Shown one piece after another: positions 30,540 to 38,801 of a DNA stretch of 64,000 nucleotides. The translations under genes were made by a program, and so were the position numbers. The notes under the pieces are model-generated. The model ran no database searches. It saw only the letters and a list, made by a program, of their open reading frames with translations, and had not been told where the DNA came from. This stretch comes from Phenylobacterium sp. (GTDB lineage Bacteria > Pseudomonadota > Alphaproteobacteria > Caulobacterales > Caulobacteraceae). Location of the stretch: contig JAGOQB010000001.1 in NCBI GenBank assembly GCA_017991675.1, positions 310,001 through 374,000 of the forward strand, read 5' to 3'. Within the stretch, counting starts at the first letter, position 1, and each line of letters starts with the position of its first letter.

Positions 30540-30953
30540 ATGACCCATCCTATTCAGACGACCGGCTTTGATCACATCGTCCTGCGCGTCGTCGACAAGG
30601 ACGCGATGATCGCCTTCTATCGCGACGTCCTTGGCTGCCCTGTCGAATGGGACCGCCCGGAGATCGGCCTCACCCACATTCGCGCTGGCGGCTCACTGAT
30701 CGATCTGGTGACCGTGGACGGCAAGCTCGGCCAGATGGGCGGCGCGCCTCCCGGTCCCGAGGCTCGAAACCTGGATCATTTCGCCTTGGCCATCCGGCCA
30801 TTCGACGAGGCGGCGATCCGCGCCCACCTCGCCGCCCACGGCGTCGCCATCATCGATGAGGGCCAACGCTTTGGCGCCGAAGGGAACGGGACCTCGCTCT
30901 ACCTGCACGACCCCGAAGGCAACACCGTCGAACTGAAGGGCCCGCCTGACTGA
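30540..30953 (+). CDS. VOC-superfamily protein (glyoxalase/dioxygenase fold)
   Basis: A 137-residue single-module pair of beta-alpha-beta-beta-beta units: FDHIVLRVVDKDAMIAFYRDVLGC at the start and NLDHFALAIRPFDEAAIRAHLAAHG followed by LYLHDPEGNTVELKGP at the end. The metal ligands expected of the fold (His near 11, His near 78 and Glu near 130) are present. The exact reaction cannot be told; lactoylglutathione lyase-like or a resistance-type bleomycin-binding role are family possibilities. It is probably co-transcribed with the GNAT gene. Confidence 0.86.
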   Translation: MTHPIQTTGFDHIVLRVVDKDAMIAFYRDVLGCPVEWDRPEIGLTHIRAGGSLIDLVTVDGKLGQMGGAPPGPEARNLDHFALAIRPFDEAAIRAHLAAHGVAIIDEGQRFGAEGNGTSLYLHDPEGNTVELKGPPD

Positions 30954-30960
30954 GCTGGCC

Positions 30961-31704
30961 TCAGATGGCGTTGATGATGCCGAGGAAGTCCTGAGCCTTC
31001 AGCGACGCGCCGCCGACCAGCGCCCCGCCGACCTCGGCCGCTCCGAGAATCTCGGCCGCGTTCGAAGGCTTCACCGAGCCGCCATAGAGGATGGCGACGC
31101 CCTTGCCGGCCTCGCCGAACATCTCGACCAGGGTCGCGCGGATTGCGACGTGCACTTCCTCGATCTGCGGGGTGGTCGGGGTCAGGCCGGTGCCGATGGC
31201 CCAGACCGGCTCATAGGCGACGCAGAAGGCCTTGCCGGCCAGCTCGGCCGGCAGCGATCCCCTCACCTGCCCGGTCACGATCTTTAGCGCAGCGCCCGCT
31301 TCGCGTTCGGCCAGGGTCTCGCCGACGCAGACGATCGGCTCCAGGCCGGCGCGCAGCGCCGCGCCCACCTTGGCCGCGACCAGTTCGTCGGTTTCACCGT
31401 AGCCGGCGCGACGCTCGGAGTGGCCCAGGATCACCAGGCTGGCGCCCGCATCGGCCAGCATTTCAGCAGCGACGTCGCCGGTGTAGGCGCCGGAGACTTC
31501 GGCGCGGCAGTCCTGGCCGCCGACCAGCACCTTGCCGCCTTCCAGCGCCGCAGCCGCCCGGGCGACCAGCGTCGCGGGCGGGCAAATCGCCACGCGGGCC
31601 TTGGCGCTCTGGATCCCCGCGGCGACCGCTTGCGCCTCCGCCAGCGACGCGGCGACCCCGTTCATCTTCCAGTTGCCGGCGATCAAAGGGGTCAGAGAAG
31701 TCAT
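30961..31704 (-). CDS. tpiA: triosephosphate isomerase
   Basis: Interconverts dihydroxyacetone phosphate and glyceraldehyde 3-phosphate. The start LIAGNWKMNG gives the catalytic Asn/Lys, ILGHSERRAGYGE the catalytic His, AYEPVWAIGTG the catalytic Glu, and ILYGGSVKPSNA plus GALVGGASL the phosphate-binding loops. It is full length at 247 residues. It is divergent from the PPIase gene across 135 bases. In Caulobacter this tpiA-PPIase-trpE arrangement is, from memory, conserved. Confidence 0.96.
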   Translation of the reverse strand: MTSLTPLIAGNWKMNGVAASLAEAQAVAAGIQSAKARVAICPPATLVARAAAALEGGKVLVGGQDCRAEVSGAYTGDVAAEMLADAGASLVILGHSERRAGYGETDELVAAKVGAALRAGLEPIVCVGETLAEREAGAALKIVTGQVRGSLPAELAGKAFCVAYEPVWAIGTGLTPTTPQIEEVHVAIRATLVEMFGEAGKGVAILYGGSVKPSNAAEILGAAEVGGALVGGASLKAQDFLGIINAI

Positions 31705-31839
31705 GTCTTGCCTCGCATTTCGTGGGTCGCAGGGCCGTTAAGCTATGCAGCTTCTTCTGTCACGTGCTTGCGGGGGGGAAGCGGCCTCCACTATACCCGC
31801 CGTTCCACATTCGCGCCGAAGGGGCTCCGGTAGGGTCAA

Positions 31840-33771
31840 ATGCTGTCCGCCACCCGACAATTCGCCAAATCCTGGGTCGCCGCCGTGCTGATCGGCCTGC
31901 TGGTCGTCAGCTTCGCGATCTTCGGCGTCAACGATGCCTTCCAGGGCAACTACACCAACGACGTCGTGAAGGCGGGCTCCCGGCACGTCTCCGGCCCGGA
32001 CTTCCGCCGGGAGTTCGACAACTTCCGCAAGGGCGCCGAGGAACAGGCCAAGCGGCCGATCACCATCGAGGAGGCGGTCGAAGCCGGCCTCGACCGCCGG
32101 CTGATGGAGGAGATCGCGACCCGCGAGTCGTTCGGCGAAATGCTGCGCAAGATCGGGATCCATCCCTCCGACCGGCTGATGGAATCGGAGCTGCGCAAAA
32201 TCCCTGCCTTCTTCGACCAGGTGTCCGGCGCCTTCGACAAGGCGCTCTACCAGCAGCGCCTCAGCGAAAACGGCCTGACCCCGGCCCGCTTCGAAACCCT
32301 GCTGCGCGACCAGATCGCCGAATCCCACACCGCCGCGGCGATGGTGAACGGCCTGCGCGTGCCGCGCGCCTATGGCGCGCTGACCGCCATCTACGAGATG
32401 GAAGCCCGCGACGTCGGCTACTTCATGATCGACCCGCGCAGCGTGGCTCAGCCGGCCCAGCCGACCGACGCCCAGCTGCAGGCCTTCATGAAGGAAAACG
32501 CCGACCGCATGACGCTGCCGGAGTTCCGGGTCCTGACCGTGGTGGCCTTCACCCCGGCCCAGGTCGGCGAGGTGAAGGTCGATCCGGCCGAGGTCCAGAA
32601 GCGCTTCGACTTCCGCAAGGACACGCTGTCGCGTCCTGAAACCCGCACCCTGATCCAGATCCCGGCCAAGGACGCCGCCGCCGCCCAGGCGATCGCCGCG
32701 CGCCTGACCAAGGGCGAAGATCCCGCCGCCATCGCCAAATCCACCGGTGTCGAGGCCATCAACTATGCCGACAAGCCGCAATCGGCGGTCGCCGACAAGC
32801 GCGTGGGCGCGGCCGCCTTCGCCCTGAAGGACGGCCAGGTCTCGGTCATCCAGGGCGACCTGGGCATGGCCGTGGTCAAGGTGGCCAAGGTGACCCCCGG
32901 CCAGGTCGTGACGATCGATCAGGTCCGGCCGCAGATCGAGGCCGAGGTCCGCAAGGATGCGGCCGCCGAGAAGGTCTACGCCCTCAGCCAGGCCTATGAA
33001 GACGCCCGCGCCGACGGCGCGAACCTCGTCGAAGCCGCCAAGAAGGCCGGCGTGCCGACCTTCACCATCGGCCCGGTGACCCAGCAGGGCCAGGGCCAGC
33101 AGGGTCAGCCGGTGGCCGGCCTGACCCCGAAGATGCTCGAACTCGCCTACAGCCTGCCGGCCGGCGGCGAGAGCGAGGTCCAGGACGCCGGCGAGGGCCA
33201 GTATTTCGCCGTCCGCGTCGAGCGGGTCATCCCCAAGGCGCTGCCGCCGCTGGCCGAGGTCAAGCCGCAGCTGACCCGCTTCTGGATGATGCGTGAGCTG
33301 GTCAAGGCCATGCAGACCCGCGCCGACGAACTGGCCGCCCGGGTCAAGAAGGGCGAGAGCCTTGACGCGGTGGCCGCCTCGGCCGGCGCCAAGGTGGTCC
33401 ACGTGACCAACCTCGACCGCCAGAACGCAGCGCAAAGCACCGCCCTGTCGCGCGACGCGCTGGGCAAGGCGTTCAGCGGCAAGCAGGGCGACGTCTTCAC
33501 CGCCGAGGGCACCCAGTTCGGGCTGATCGTCGGCAAGCTGACGGCGGTTCGCGCCCCGAGCGGCCCGACCCTGGCCCGCATCACTGAGGACGTGCGTCCG
33601 CAGCTGACCATGGCGCTGTTCCGCGACCTGGGGGCCGACGCCCGCAAGGCCGCCCGCACCGAGGTCAAGGCCAAGGTCTATCCGGACAAGGCGCGCGCGG
33701 CCCTGGGCCTGGCGCCGATCGAAAAGGCAGCGGCCGCCGAACCGGCGGCCAAGACGGAGAAGGCGAAGTGA
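31840..33771 (+). CDS. peptidylprolyl isomerase, PpiD/SurA-N type periplasmic chaperone
   Basis: A 643-residue membrane-anchored folding factor. Residues about 13-33 form a single helix (WVAAVLIGLLVVSFAIFGVND), leaving the rest in the periplasm. A SurA_N-like region (about 35-200) precedes a parvulin domain (about 240-360, with PETRTLIQIPAKDAAAAQAIAARL in pieces and GAAAFALKDGQVSVIQGDLGMAVV), and a second SurA-like region reaches about 610. It resembles E. coli PpiD in layout. The trpE start overlaps its stop by 4 bases (GTGA), tying an outer-membrane protein chaperone to tryptophan synthesis in one transcript. Confidence 0.88.
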   Translation: MLSATRQFAKSWVAAVLIGLLVVSFAIFGVNDAFQGNYTNDVVKAGSRHVSGPDFRREFDNFRKGAEEQAKRPITIEEAVEAGLDRRLMEEIATRESFGEMLRKIGIHPSDRLMESELRKIPAFFDQVSGAFDKALYQQRLSENGLTPARFETLLRDQIAESHTAAAMVNGLRVPRAYGALTAIYEMEARDVGYFMIDPRSVAQPAQPTDAQLQAFMKENADRMTLPEFRVLTVVAFTPAQVGEVKVDPAEVQKRFDFRKDTLSRPETRTLIQIPAKDAAAAQAIAARLTKGEDPAAIAKSTGVEAINYADKPQSAVADKRVGAAAFALKDGQVSVIQGDLGMAVVKVAKVTPGQVVTIDQVRPQIEAEVRKDAAAEKVYALSQAYEDARADGANLVEAAKKAGVPTFTIGPVTQQGQGQQGQPVAGLTPKMLELAYSLPAGGESEVQDAGEGQYFAVRVERVIPKALPPLAEVKPQLTRFWMMRELVKAMQTRADELAARVKKGESLDAVAASAGAKVVHVTNLDRQNAAQSTALSRDALGKAFSGKQGDVFTAEGTQFGLIVGKLTAVRAPSGPTLARITEDVRPQLTMALFRDLGADARKAARTEVKAKVYPDKARAALGLAPIEKAAAAEPAAKTEKAK

Positions 33772-35300
33772 CGATCGATCCTGCGTTTGCGGACTTTGAG
33801 GCGAAGTACTCTCAGGGCGCGCCGCAGGTCGTTTGGACGAGGCTCATCGACGATCTGGAGACGCCGGTCTCGGCCTATCTGAAGATCGCCCACGGCCGGC
33901 CCTACGCCTTCCTGTTCGAGTCGGTCGAGGGCGGCGCCCACCGCGGCCGCTACTCGGTCATCGCCATGAAGCCGGACCTAGTCTGGAAGTGCCGCGGCGA
34001 CCAGGCCGAGATCGCCGTCGGCCCGGACATCGCCGCCGGCCGGTTCCAGGCCCAGGCGGGCGGCGCGCTGGATTCGCTGCGCGACCTGGTCGCCCGCTCG
34101 CGGCTCGACCTGCCCGAGGGCCTGCCGCCGATGTCGGCCGGCGTGTTCGGGGCGATCGGCTACGACATGATCCGGCTCGTCGAGCGTCTGCCGAACATCA
34201 ATCCCGACCCGCTGGACCTGCCCGACGGGCTGATGATCCGCCCCTCGATGGTGGCGATCTTCGACGCCATCGCCCAGGAGATCATCCTGGTCACCACGGT
34301 CCGCCCGTCGGAGATCACCGCCAAGGCCGCCTACGAGGACGCCCAGGCCCGGCTGGCCGAGGTCGCCGCCGATCTGCGCAATCCGGCCCCGGCCCTGACC
34401 GGCGCGGCCCAGCCCGAGCCGGACCGCTTCACCACCCCGGTGAGCCGTGAGGACTATCACCGCATCGTCGCCCGGGCGAAGGACTACATCCTGGCCGGCG
34501 ACATCTTCCAGGTCGTGCCCAGCCACCGGTTCCGCGCGCCCTTCGCGCACGACCCGTTCGCGCTCTACCGCTCGCTGCGCCGCATGAACCCCTCGCCGTT
34601 CCTGTTCTACATGAACTTCGGCGACTTCCAGCTGGCCGGCTCGTCCCCTGAGATCCTGGTGCGGCTGCGCGACGGCAAGATCACCATCCGGCCGATCGCC
34701 GGCACCCGGCCGCGCGGCGCCACGCCCGAGGAGGACCGCGCGCTGGAGGCCGAGCTGATCGCCGACCCCAAGGAACGCGCCGAGCACCTGATGCTGCTCG
34801 ACCTCGGCCGCAACGACGTCGGCCGCGTCGCGATGCTGAAGAACCAGGGCTCCAACGAGCCGCAGCCGGTCGCCCGCGGGGCGCGGGTGCGGGTCACCGA
34901 CTCGTTCTTCGTCGAGCGCTACAGCCACGTCATGCACCTGGTCTCCAACGTCGAGGGCGACGCGCCCGAAGGCCTGGACCCGATCGACGTGGTGATGGCC
35001 GCCCTGCCCGCCGGCACCCTGTCAGGCGCGCCGAAGGTGCGGGCGATGGAGATCATCGACGAGCTGGAGCTGGAAAAGCGCGGCATCGCCTATGCCGGCG
35101 CGGTCGGCTACTTCGGCGCCGACGGCTCGGTCGACACCTGCATCGTGCTGCGCACCGCCTGCTTCAAGGACGGCCAGATGTACGTCCAGGCCGGCGGCGG
35201 CGTGGTCGCCGACTCAGATCCGGACGCCGAGTACGACGAGACCCTGCACAAGGCCCGCGCCCTGCGCCGCGCGGCCGAGGAATCCTGGCGGTTCGTCTAG
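33768..35300 (+). CDS. trpE: anthranilate synthase component I
   Basis: Converts chorismate plus ammonia to anthranilate; pairs with TrpG. It is 510 residues. The regulatory N-terminus has the tryptophan-site segment FLFESVEGGAHRGRYSVI; the catalytic part shows FQVVPSHRF, PSPFLFYMNFGDFQLAGSSPEILVR in pieces, IAGTRPRGATPEEDRALE, LDLGRNDVGRV, HVMHLVSNVEG and LPAGTLSGAPKVRAMEIIDELE. GTG start overlapping the PPIase stop. Unlike rhizobial trpE(G) it is not fused to TrpG and shows no leader of its own. Confidence 0.97.
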   Translation: MTIDPAFADFEAKYSQGAPQVVWTRLIDDLETPVSAYLKIAHGRPYAFLFESVEGGAHRGRYSVIAMKPDLVWKCRGDQAEIAVGPDIAAGRFQAQAGGALDSLRDLVARSRLDLPEGLPPMSAGVFGAIGYDMIRLVERLPNINPDPLDLPDGLMIRPSMVAIFDAIAQEIILVTTVRPSEITAKAAYEDAQARLAEVAADLRNPAPALTGAAQPEPDRFTTPVSREDYHRIVARAKDYILAGDIFQVVPSHRFRAPFAHDPFALYRSLRRMNPSPFLFYMNFGDFQLAGSSPEILVRLRDGKITIRPIAGTRPRGATPEEDRALEAELIADPKERAEHLMLLDLGRNDVGRVAMLKNQGSNEPQPVARGARVRVTDSFFVERYSHVMHLVSNVEGDAPEGLDPIDVVMAALPAGTLSGAPKVRAMEIIDELELEKRGIAYAGAVGYFGADGSVDTCIVLRTACFKDGQMYVQAGGGVVADSDPDAEYDETLHKARALRRAAEESWRFV

Positions 35301-35497
35301 GGCGCGCGTTCGACCACGTGGGTGGTCGTCACGGGCGGGGCGGTGATCATGGCCGCGGCGAGCGCCAGCGCCGCCACGGCCGCGAACGCCGCCGCGCCCA
35401 GGGCCGGCCAGGCCCGCTCGCGCTGGACCGGGGCCCGCAGCAAGCTGCGCGCATAGGCCATCTGGTCCGGGTCGAGGGCGGAATCGGCAGGCGTCAT
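35297..35497 (-). CDS. small hypothetical membrane protein antisense within the trp gene row
   Basis: A 66-residue protein: a short N-terminus with a DxDQ-type acidic patch, basic residues before the membrane, one hydrophobic helix (about 31-53, AALGAAAFAAVAALALAAAMI-like) and a short polar tail TTTHVVERAP. I recognise no family. It reads against trpE and trpG and shares the four bases CTAG with the trpE stop. An ATG with weak ribosome site at 35497 is chosen; a GTG two codons earlier is equally possible. The good fit to the gap between trpE and trpG supports a real gene, but this is unproved. Confidence 0.55.
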   Translation of the reverse strand: MTPADSALDPDQMAYARSLLRAPVQRERAWPALGAAAFAAVAALALAAAMITAPPVTTTHVVERAP

Positions 35498-35574
35498 GGA
35501 CACAGCATCCCGCCAACGCGCGGCCCAGGCAATCGGGGCTTGGCGTCGGGGCGGGCCGAGCCTAGAGAACCCTT

Positions 35575-36165
35575 ATGATCTTGGTGATCGATAACTACGA
35601 CAGCTTCACCTACAACCTCGTTCACTATCTGAACGAGCTGGGGGCTGAGACGCTCGTCTATCGCAACGACGCGCTGAGCGTCGAAGAGGCGCTGGGCCTG
35701 CAGCCGCAGGGCGTGCTGCTCTCGCCCGGCCCCTGCACCCCCAACGAGGCCGGCATCTGCCTGGACCTGCTGGCCGCCGCGCCGGACGACCTGCCGATCC
35801 TGGGCGTCTGCCTCGGCCACCAGGCGATCGGCCAGGCCTATGGCGGCCAGGTGGTGCGCGCCAAGGCGATCATGCACGGCAAGACCAGCCCGATCGAGCA
35901 CACCGGCAAAGGCATCTTCGAGGGCCTGCCCAACCCGGTGACCGCCACCCGCTATCACAGCCTCTCGGTCGAACCTTCGACCATGCCGGCGGTTCTGGAA
36001 GTCACCGCCTGGACGCAAGACGGCGAGGTCATGGGCTTCCAGCACAAGACCAAGCCGGTGCACGGCGTGCAGTTCCACCCTGAGTCCATCGCCACCGAAG
36101 GCGGCCACGCCATGCTGGCCAACTTCCTCAAGCTCGCGGGCGTCCCGCCCTTGGTCGACGCCTAA
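35575..36165 (+). CDS. trpG: anthranilate synthase component II (glutamine amidotransferase)
   Basis: Supplies ammonia from glutamine to TrpE. It begins [18 protein letters not shown] and contains [14 protein letters not shown], the nucleophile elbow [12 protein letters not shown] with the active Cys, RYHSLSVE and [16 protein letters not shown] with the catalytic His-Glu. It is 196 residues, normal size. The gap of 274 bases to trpE contains an opposite-strand small gene, so trpG may have its own promoter. trpD follows after 3 bases. Confidence 0.97.
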   Translation: MILVIDNYDSFTYNLVHYLNELGAETLVYRNDALSVEEALGLQPQGVLLSPGPCTPNEAGICLDLLAAAPDDLPILGVCLGHQAIGQAYGGQVVRAKAIMHGKTSPIEHTGKGIFEGLPNPVTATRYHSLSVEPSTMPAVLEVTAWTQDGEVMGFQHKTKPVHGVQFHPESIATEGGHAMLANFLKLAGVPPLVDA

Positions 36166-36168
36166 GAC

Positions 36169-37182
36169 ATGTCCGACGCCTTCAAGCCGCTCCTGGGCCG
36201 CCTCGCGGATGGCGGAACCCTGACCGAAGACGACGCCGGCGAGTTCTTCGCCGCCTGCCTGCGCGGCGAACCGACCCCGGCCCAGGTCGCCGCGGCCGTC
36301 ACCGCCATGCGCATGCGCGGCGAGACGACCGGCGAGATCACCGCCTGCGCCCGCGCCATGCGCAAGGCGGCCGTCACCCTGGATCATCCGTTCCAGGTGA
36401 TGGACGTCTGCGGCACCGGCGGCGATGGGCTGCACACGCTGAACGTCTCGACCGCCGTGGCCTTCGTCTGCGCCGGCGGCGGGCTGAAGATCGCCAAGCA
36501 CGGCAACCGGGCGGTCTCCTCGCGCTCGGGCGCCGCCGACGTGCTGACCGAGCTCGGCGTCAACCTGGCGGCTACCGCCGAGCAGCAGCTGCGTGCCCTG
36601 GACGAGGCCAATGTCGCCTTCTTCTTCGCCCCGGCTCACCACAGCGCCATGCGCCACGTGGCCCCGATCCGCACCGACCTGGGCTTCCGCACGATCTTCA
36701 ACCTGCTGGGTCCGCTGACCAATCCGGCCAACGCCCAGCGCCAGGTGATGGGCGTGTTCGCCGACCGCTGGGTCGAGCCGCTGGCCCGCGTGCTCGGCGC
36801 GCTGGGCGCCGAGCGGGCCTGGGTCGTGCATGGCGGCGGTCTCGACGAGATGACCACCACGGGCGAGACCAGCGTCGCCGAGTTCCGCGACGGCCAGGTC
36901 CGCCTGTTCACGATCACGCCCGAGGCGGTCGGCCTGCCGCGCTCGGCGCTCGCCGACCTGACCGGCGGCGCCCCGGCCCAGAACGCCGTGGCGCTGCGCG
37001 AACTGCTGGACGGCGCCCAGGGCGGCTATCGCAATATCGTGCTGCTCAACGCCGCCGCCGCCTTCCTGGTCGGCGAAAAGGTCGAGACCCTGCGCGAAGG
37101 CGTCGAACTGGCGGGCCAGATCATCGACGACGGCCGCGCCAAGGCCGCGCTGGACAAGCTGATCGAGGTGACCGCGGCATGA
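36169..37182 (+). CDS. trpD: anthranilate phosphoribosyltransferase
   Basis: Transfers phosphoribose from PRPP to anthranilate. At 337 residues it has the helical N-terminal domain and the PRPP motif [39 protein letters not shown] and the [12 protein letters not shown] loop. It sits between trpG (3 bases) and trpC, whose start overlaps its stop by 4 bases, so trpG-trpD-trpC are one translational unit. Confidence 0.97.
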   Translation: MSDAFKPLLGRLADGGTLTEDDAGEFFAACLRGEPTPAQVAAAVTAMRMRGETTGEITACARAMRKAAVTLDHPFQVMDVCGTGGDGLHTLNVSTAVAFVCAGGGLKIAKHGNRAVSSRSGAADVLTELGVNLAATAEQQLRALDEANVAFFFAPAHHSAMRHVAPIRTDLGFRTIFNLLGPLTNPANAQRQVMGVFADRWVEPLARVLGALGAERAWVVHGGGLDEMTTTGETSVAEFRDGQVRLFTITPEAVGLPRSALADLTGGAPAQNAVALRELLDGAQGGYRNIVLLNAAAAFLVGEKVETLREGVELAGQIIDDGRAKAALDKLIEVTAA

Positions 37183-37967
37183 GCGACATCCTCGACAAGA
37201 TCGCGGCCTACAAGCGCGAGGAAGTCGCCGAGCGGAAAGCCCAGCGCACGCTCGCCGACCTCGAATCGGCCGCAGGGGCCGCCTCCGCGCCCCGGGGGTT
37301 CCGCGCTGCGCTGGAGCGGGCCCACGCGCCCGGCAAGCTCGCCCTGATCGCCGAGATCAAGAAGGCCTCGCCGTCCAAGGGCCTGATCCGCGAGGACTTC
37401 GATCCGCCGGCCCTGGCCCGCGCCTACGAGGCCGGCGGCGCGGCTTGCCTTTCTGTGCTCACGGACGGCCCCAGCTTCCAAGGCGCCGACGCCTTCCTGA
37501 CCGCCGCGCGCGACGCCGTCGCCCTGCCCGCCCTGCGCAAGGAATTCCTGGTCGATCCGTGGCAGGTCGTCGAGGCGCGCGCGCTGGGCGCCGACGCCAT
37601 CCTGGTGATCATGGCCATGGTCGACGACGCCGTGGCCGCCGACCTGATGTCGGAAGCCGCGCGCCTCGGCATGGACGCCCTGGTCGAGGTTCACGACGAG
37701 GACGAGATGCTCCGCGCCGGCAAGCTGGGCGCCACTCTGGTCGGCGTGAACAACCGCAACCTGCGCACCTTCGAGACCGACCTGGCGATCACTGAACGGC
37801 TGGCCGGCGCTACGCCCGACGACGCCCTGCTGGTCACCGAAAGCGGCATCTTCACGCCGCTGGACGTCACCCGGCTGGAACGCTGCGGCGCCCGCGCCAT
37901 GCTGGTCGGCGAGAGCCTGATGCGCCAGGCCGACGTCACCGCCGCGACCCGCGCCCTGCTCGGCTGA
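37179..37967 (+). CDS. trpC: indole-3-glycerol-phosphate synthase
   Basis: Closes the indole ring from 1-(2-carboxyphenylamino)-1-deoxyribulose 5-phosphate. TIM-barrel enzyme of 262 residues with [38 protein letters not shown] (the catalytic Lys region), [63 protein letters not shown] and the closing [18 protein letters not shown]. It is not fused to TrpF, which is absent here. lexA follows after 132 bases with its own promoter. Confidence 0.97.
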   Translation: MSDILDKIAAYKREEVAERKAQRTLADLESAAGAASAPRGFRAALERAHAPGKLALIAEIKKASPSKGLIREDFDPPALARAYEAGGAACLSVLTDGPSFQGADAFLTAARDAVALPALRKEFLVDPWQVVEARALGADAILVIMAMVDDAVAADLMSEAARLGMDALVEVHDEDEMLRAGKLGATLVGVNNRNLRTFETDLAITERLAGATPDDALLVTESGIFTPLDVTRLERCGARAMLVGESLMRQADVTAATRALLG

Positions 37968-38029
37968 GTCGGCCCCGGGCCACCTCAAGCGACCGAAAAC
38001 GCCTGGATTTTCAAAGGCTCGACGGTAAC

Positions 38030-38058
38030 TTGACATTAACCCAGAACACCTAGAGAAC
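38030..38058 (+). promoter_or_regulatory. lexA promoter with LexA (SOS) box
   Basis: TTGACA at 38030-38035 is a full -35 match. GAAC-N7-GAAC at 38044-38058, the reverse of the alphaproteobacterial LexA box GTTC-N7-GTTC, covers the expected -10 position (TAGAGA at 38051-38056). LexA binding there would block its own transcription. The start codon is 42 bases downstream. Confidence 0.85.
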
Positions 38059-38099
38059 ATTCGTGACGTTAGCGCTTTGTTCTCAAGGGCACGACAGCC

Positions 38100-38795
38100 A
38101 TGCTCACCCGCAAGCAACACGAACTTCTCATGTTCATTCATGAGCGGATCAAGGAAACTGGGGTCTCGCCGTCGTTCGACGAGATGAAGGAAGCGCTGGA
38201 TCTGGCCTCGAAGTCGGGCATCCACCGACTGATCACGGCGCTGGAGGAGCGCGGCTTCCTGCGCCGCCTGCCCCACCGGGCCCGGGCGCTGGAGGTGGTG
38301 AAACTGCCGCAACAGGCGACGACCGCCGCCCCGCCCAAGGGGCGCTCCCCCTTCAAGCCGCAGCTGGTCGAGGGCGCCGGCGATGCGCCGGTGATGCCGA
38401 TCGCCAACGACACCCGCGAACTGCCGATCCTCGGCCGCATCGCCGCCGGCACGCCGATCGAGGCGATCCAGCAGGAGCGCGACCGGATTCCGGTGCCCGA
38501 GACCATCCTTGGCGCGGGCGAGCACTTCGTGCTCGAGATCGCCGGCGACTCGATGATCAACGCCGGCATTCTCGACGGCGACTATGTGGTGATCCGCAAG
38601 ACCGACACCGCCAATTCCGGCGACATCGTCGTGGCCCTGGTCATGGGCGAGGAAGCCACCCTCAAGCGCCTGCGCAAGAAGGGCGCGTCGATCGCCCTCG
38701 AAGCCTCGAATCCGGCCTACGAAACCCGTATCTTCGGACCCGACCAGGTGCAGGTGCAGGGCCGCCTCGTCGGGCTGATCCGCCGCTACCACTGA
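38100..38795 (+). CDS. lexA: LexA SOS repressor
   Basis: Repressor of the DNA-damage response, inactivated by RecA-stimulated self-cleavage. The winged-helix DNA-binding part (1-65) reads [28 protein letters not shown] in sequence and [25 protein letters not shown]. The cleavage bond is Ala116-Gly117 in [10 protein letters not shown]. The catalytic dyad is Ser151 in AGDSMI and Lys189 in EATLKRL. It is 231 residues, the longer alphaproteobacterial form with an extended linker (about 66-108). A LexA box overlaps its promoter, so it regulates itself. Confidence 0.97.
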   Translation: MLTRKQHELLMFIHERIKETGVSPSFDEMKEALDLASKSGIHRLITALEERGFLRRLPHRARALEVVKLPQQATTAAPPKGRSPFKPQLVEGAGDAPVMPIANDTRELPILGRIAAGTPIEAIQQERDRIPVPETILGAGEHFVLEIAGDSMINAGILDGDYVVIRKTDTANSGDIVVALVMGEEATLKRLRKKGASIALEASNPAYETRIFGPDQVQVQGRLVGLIRRYH

Positions 38796-38801
38796 CCGGC
38801 C

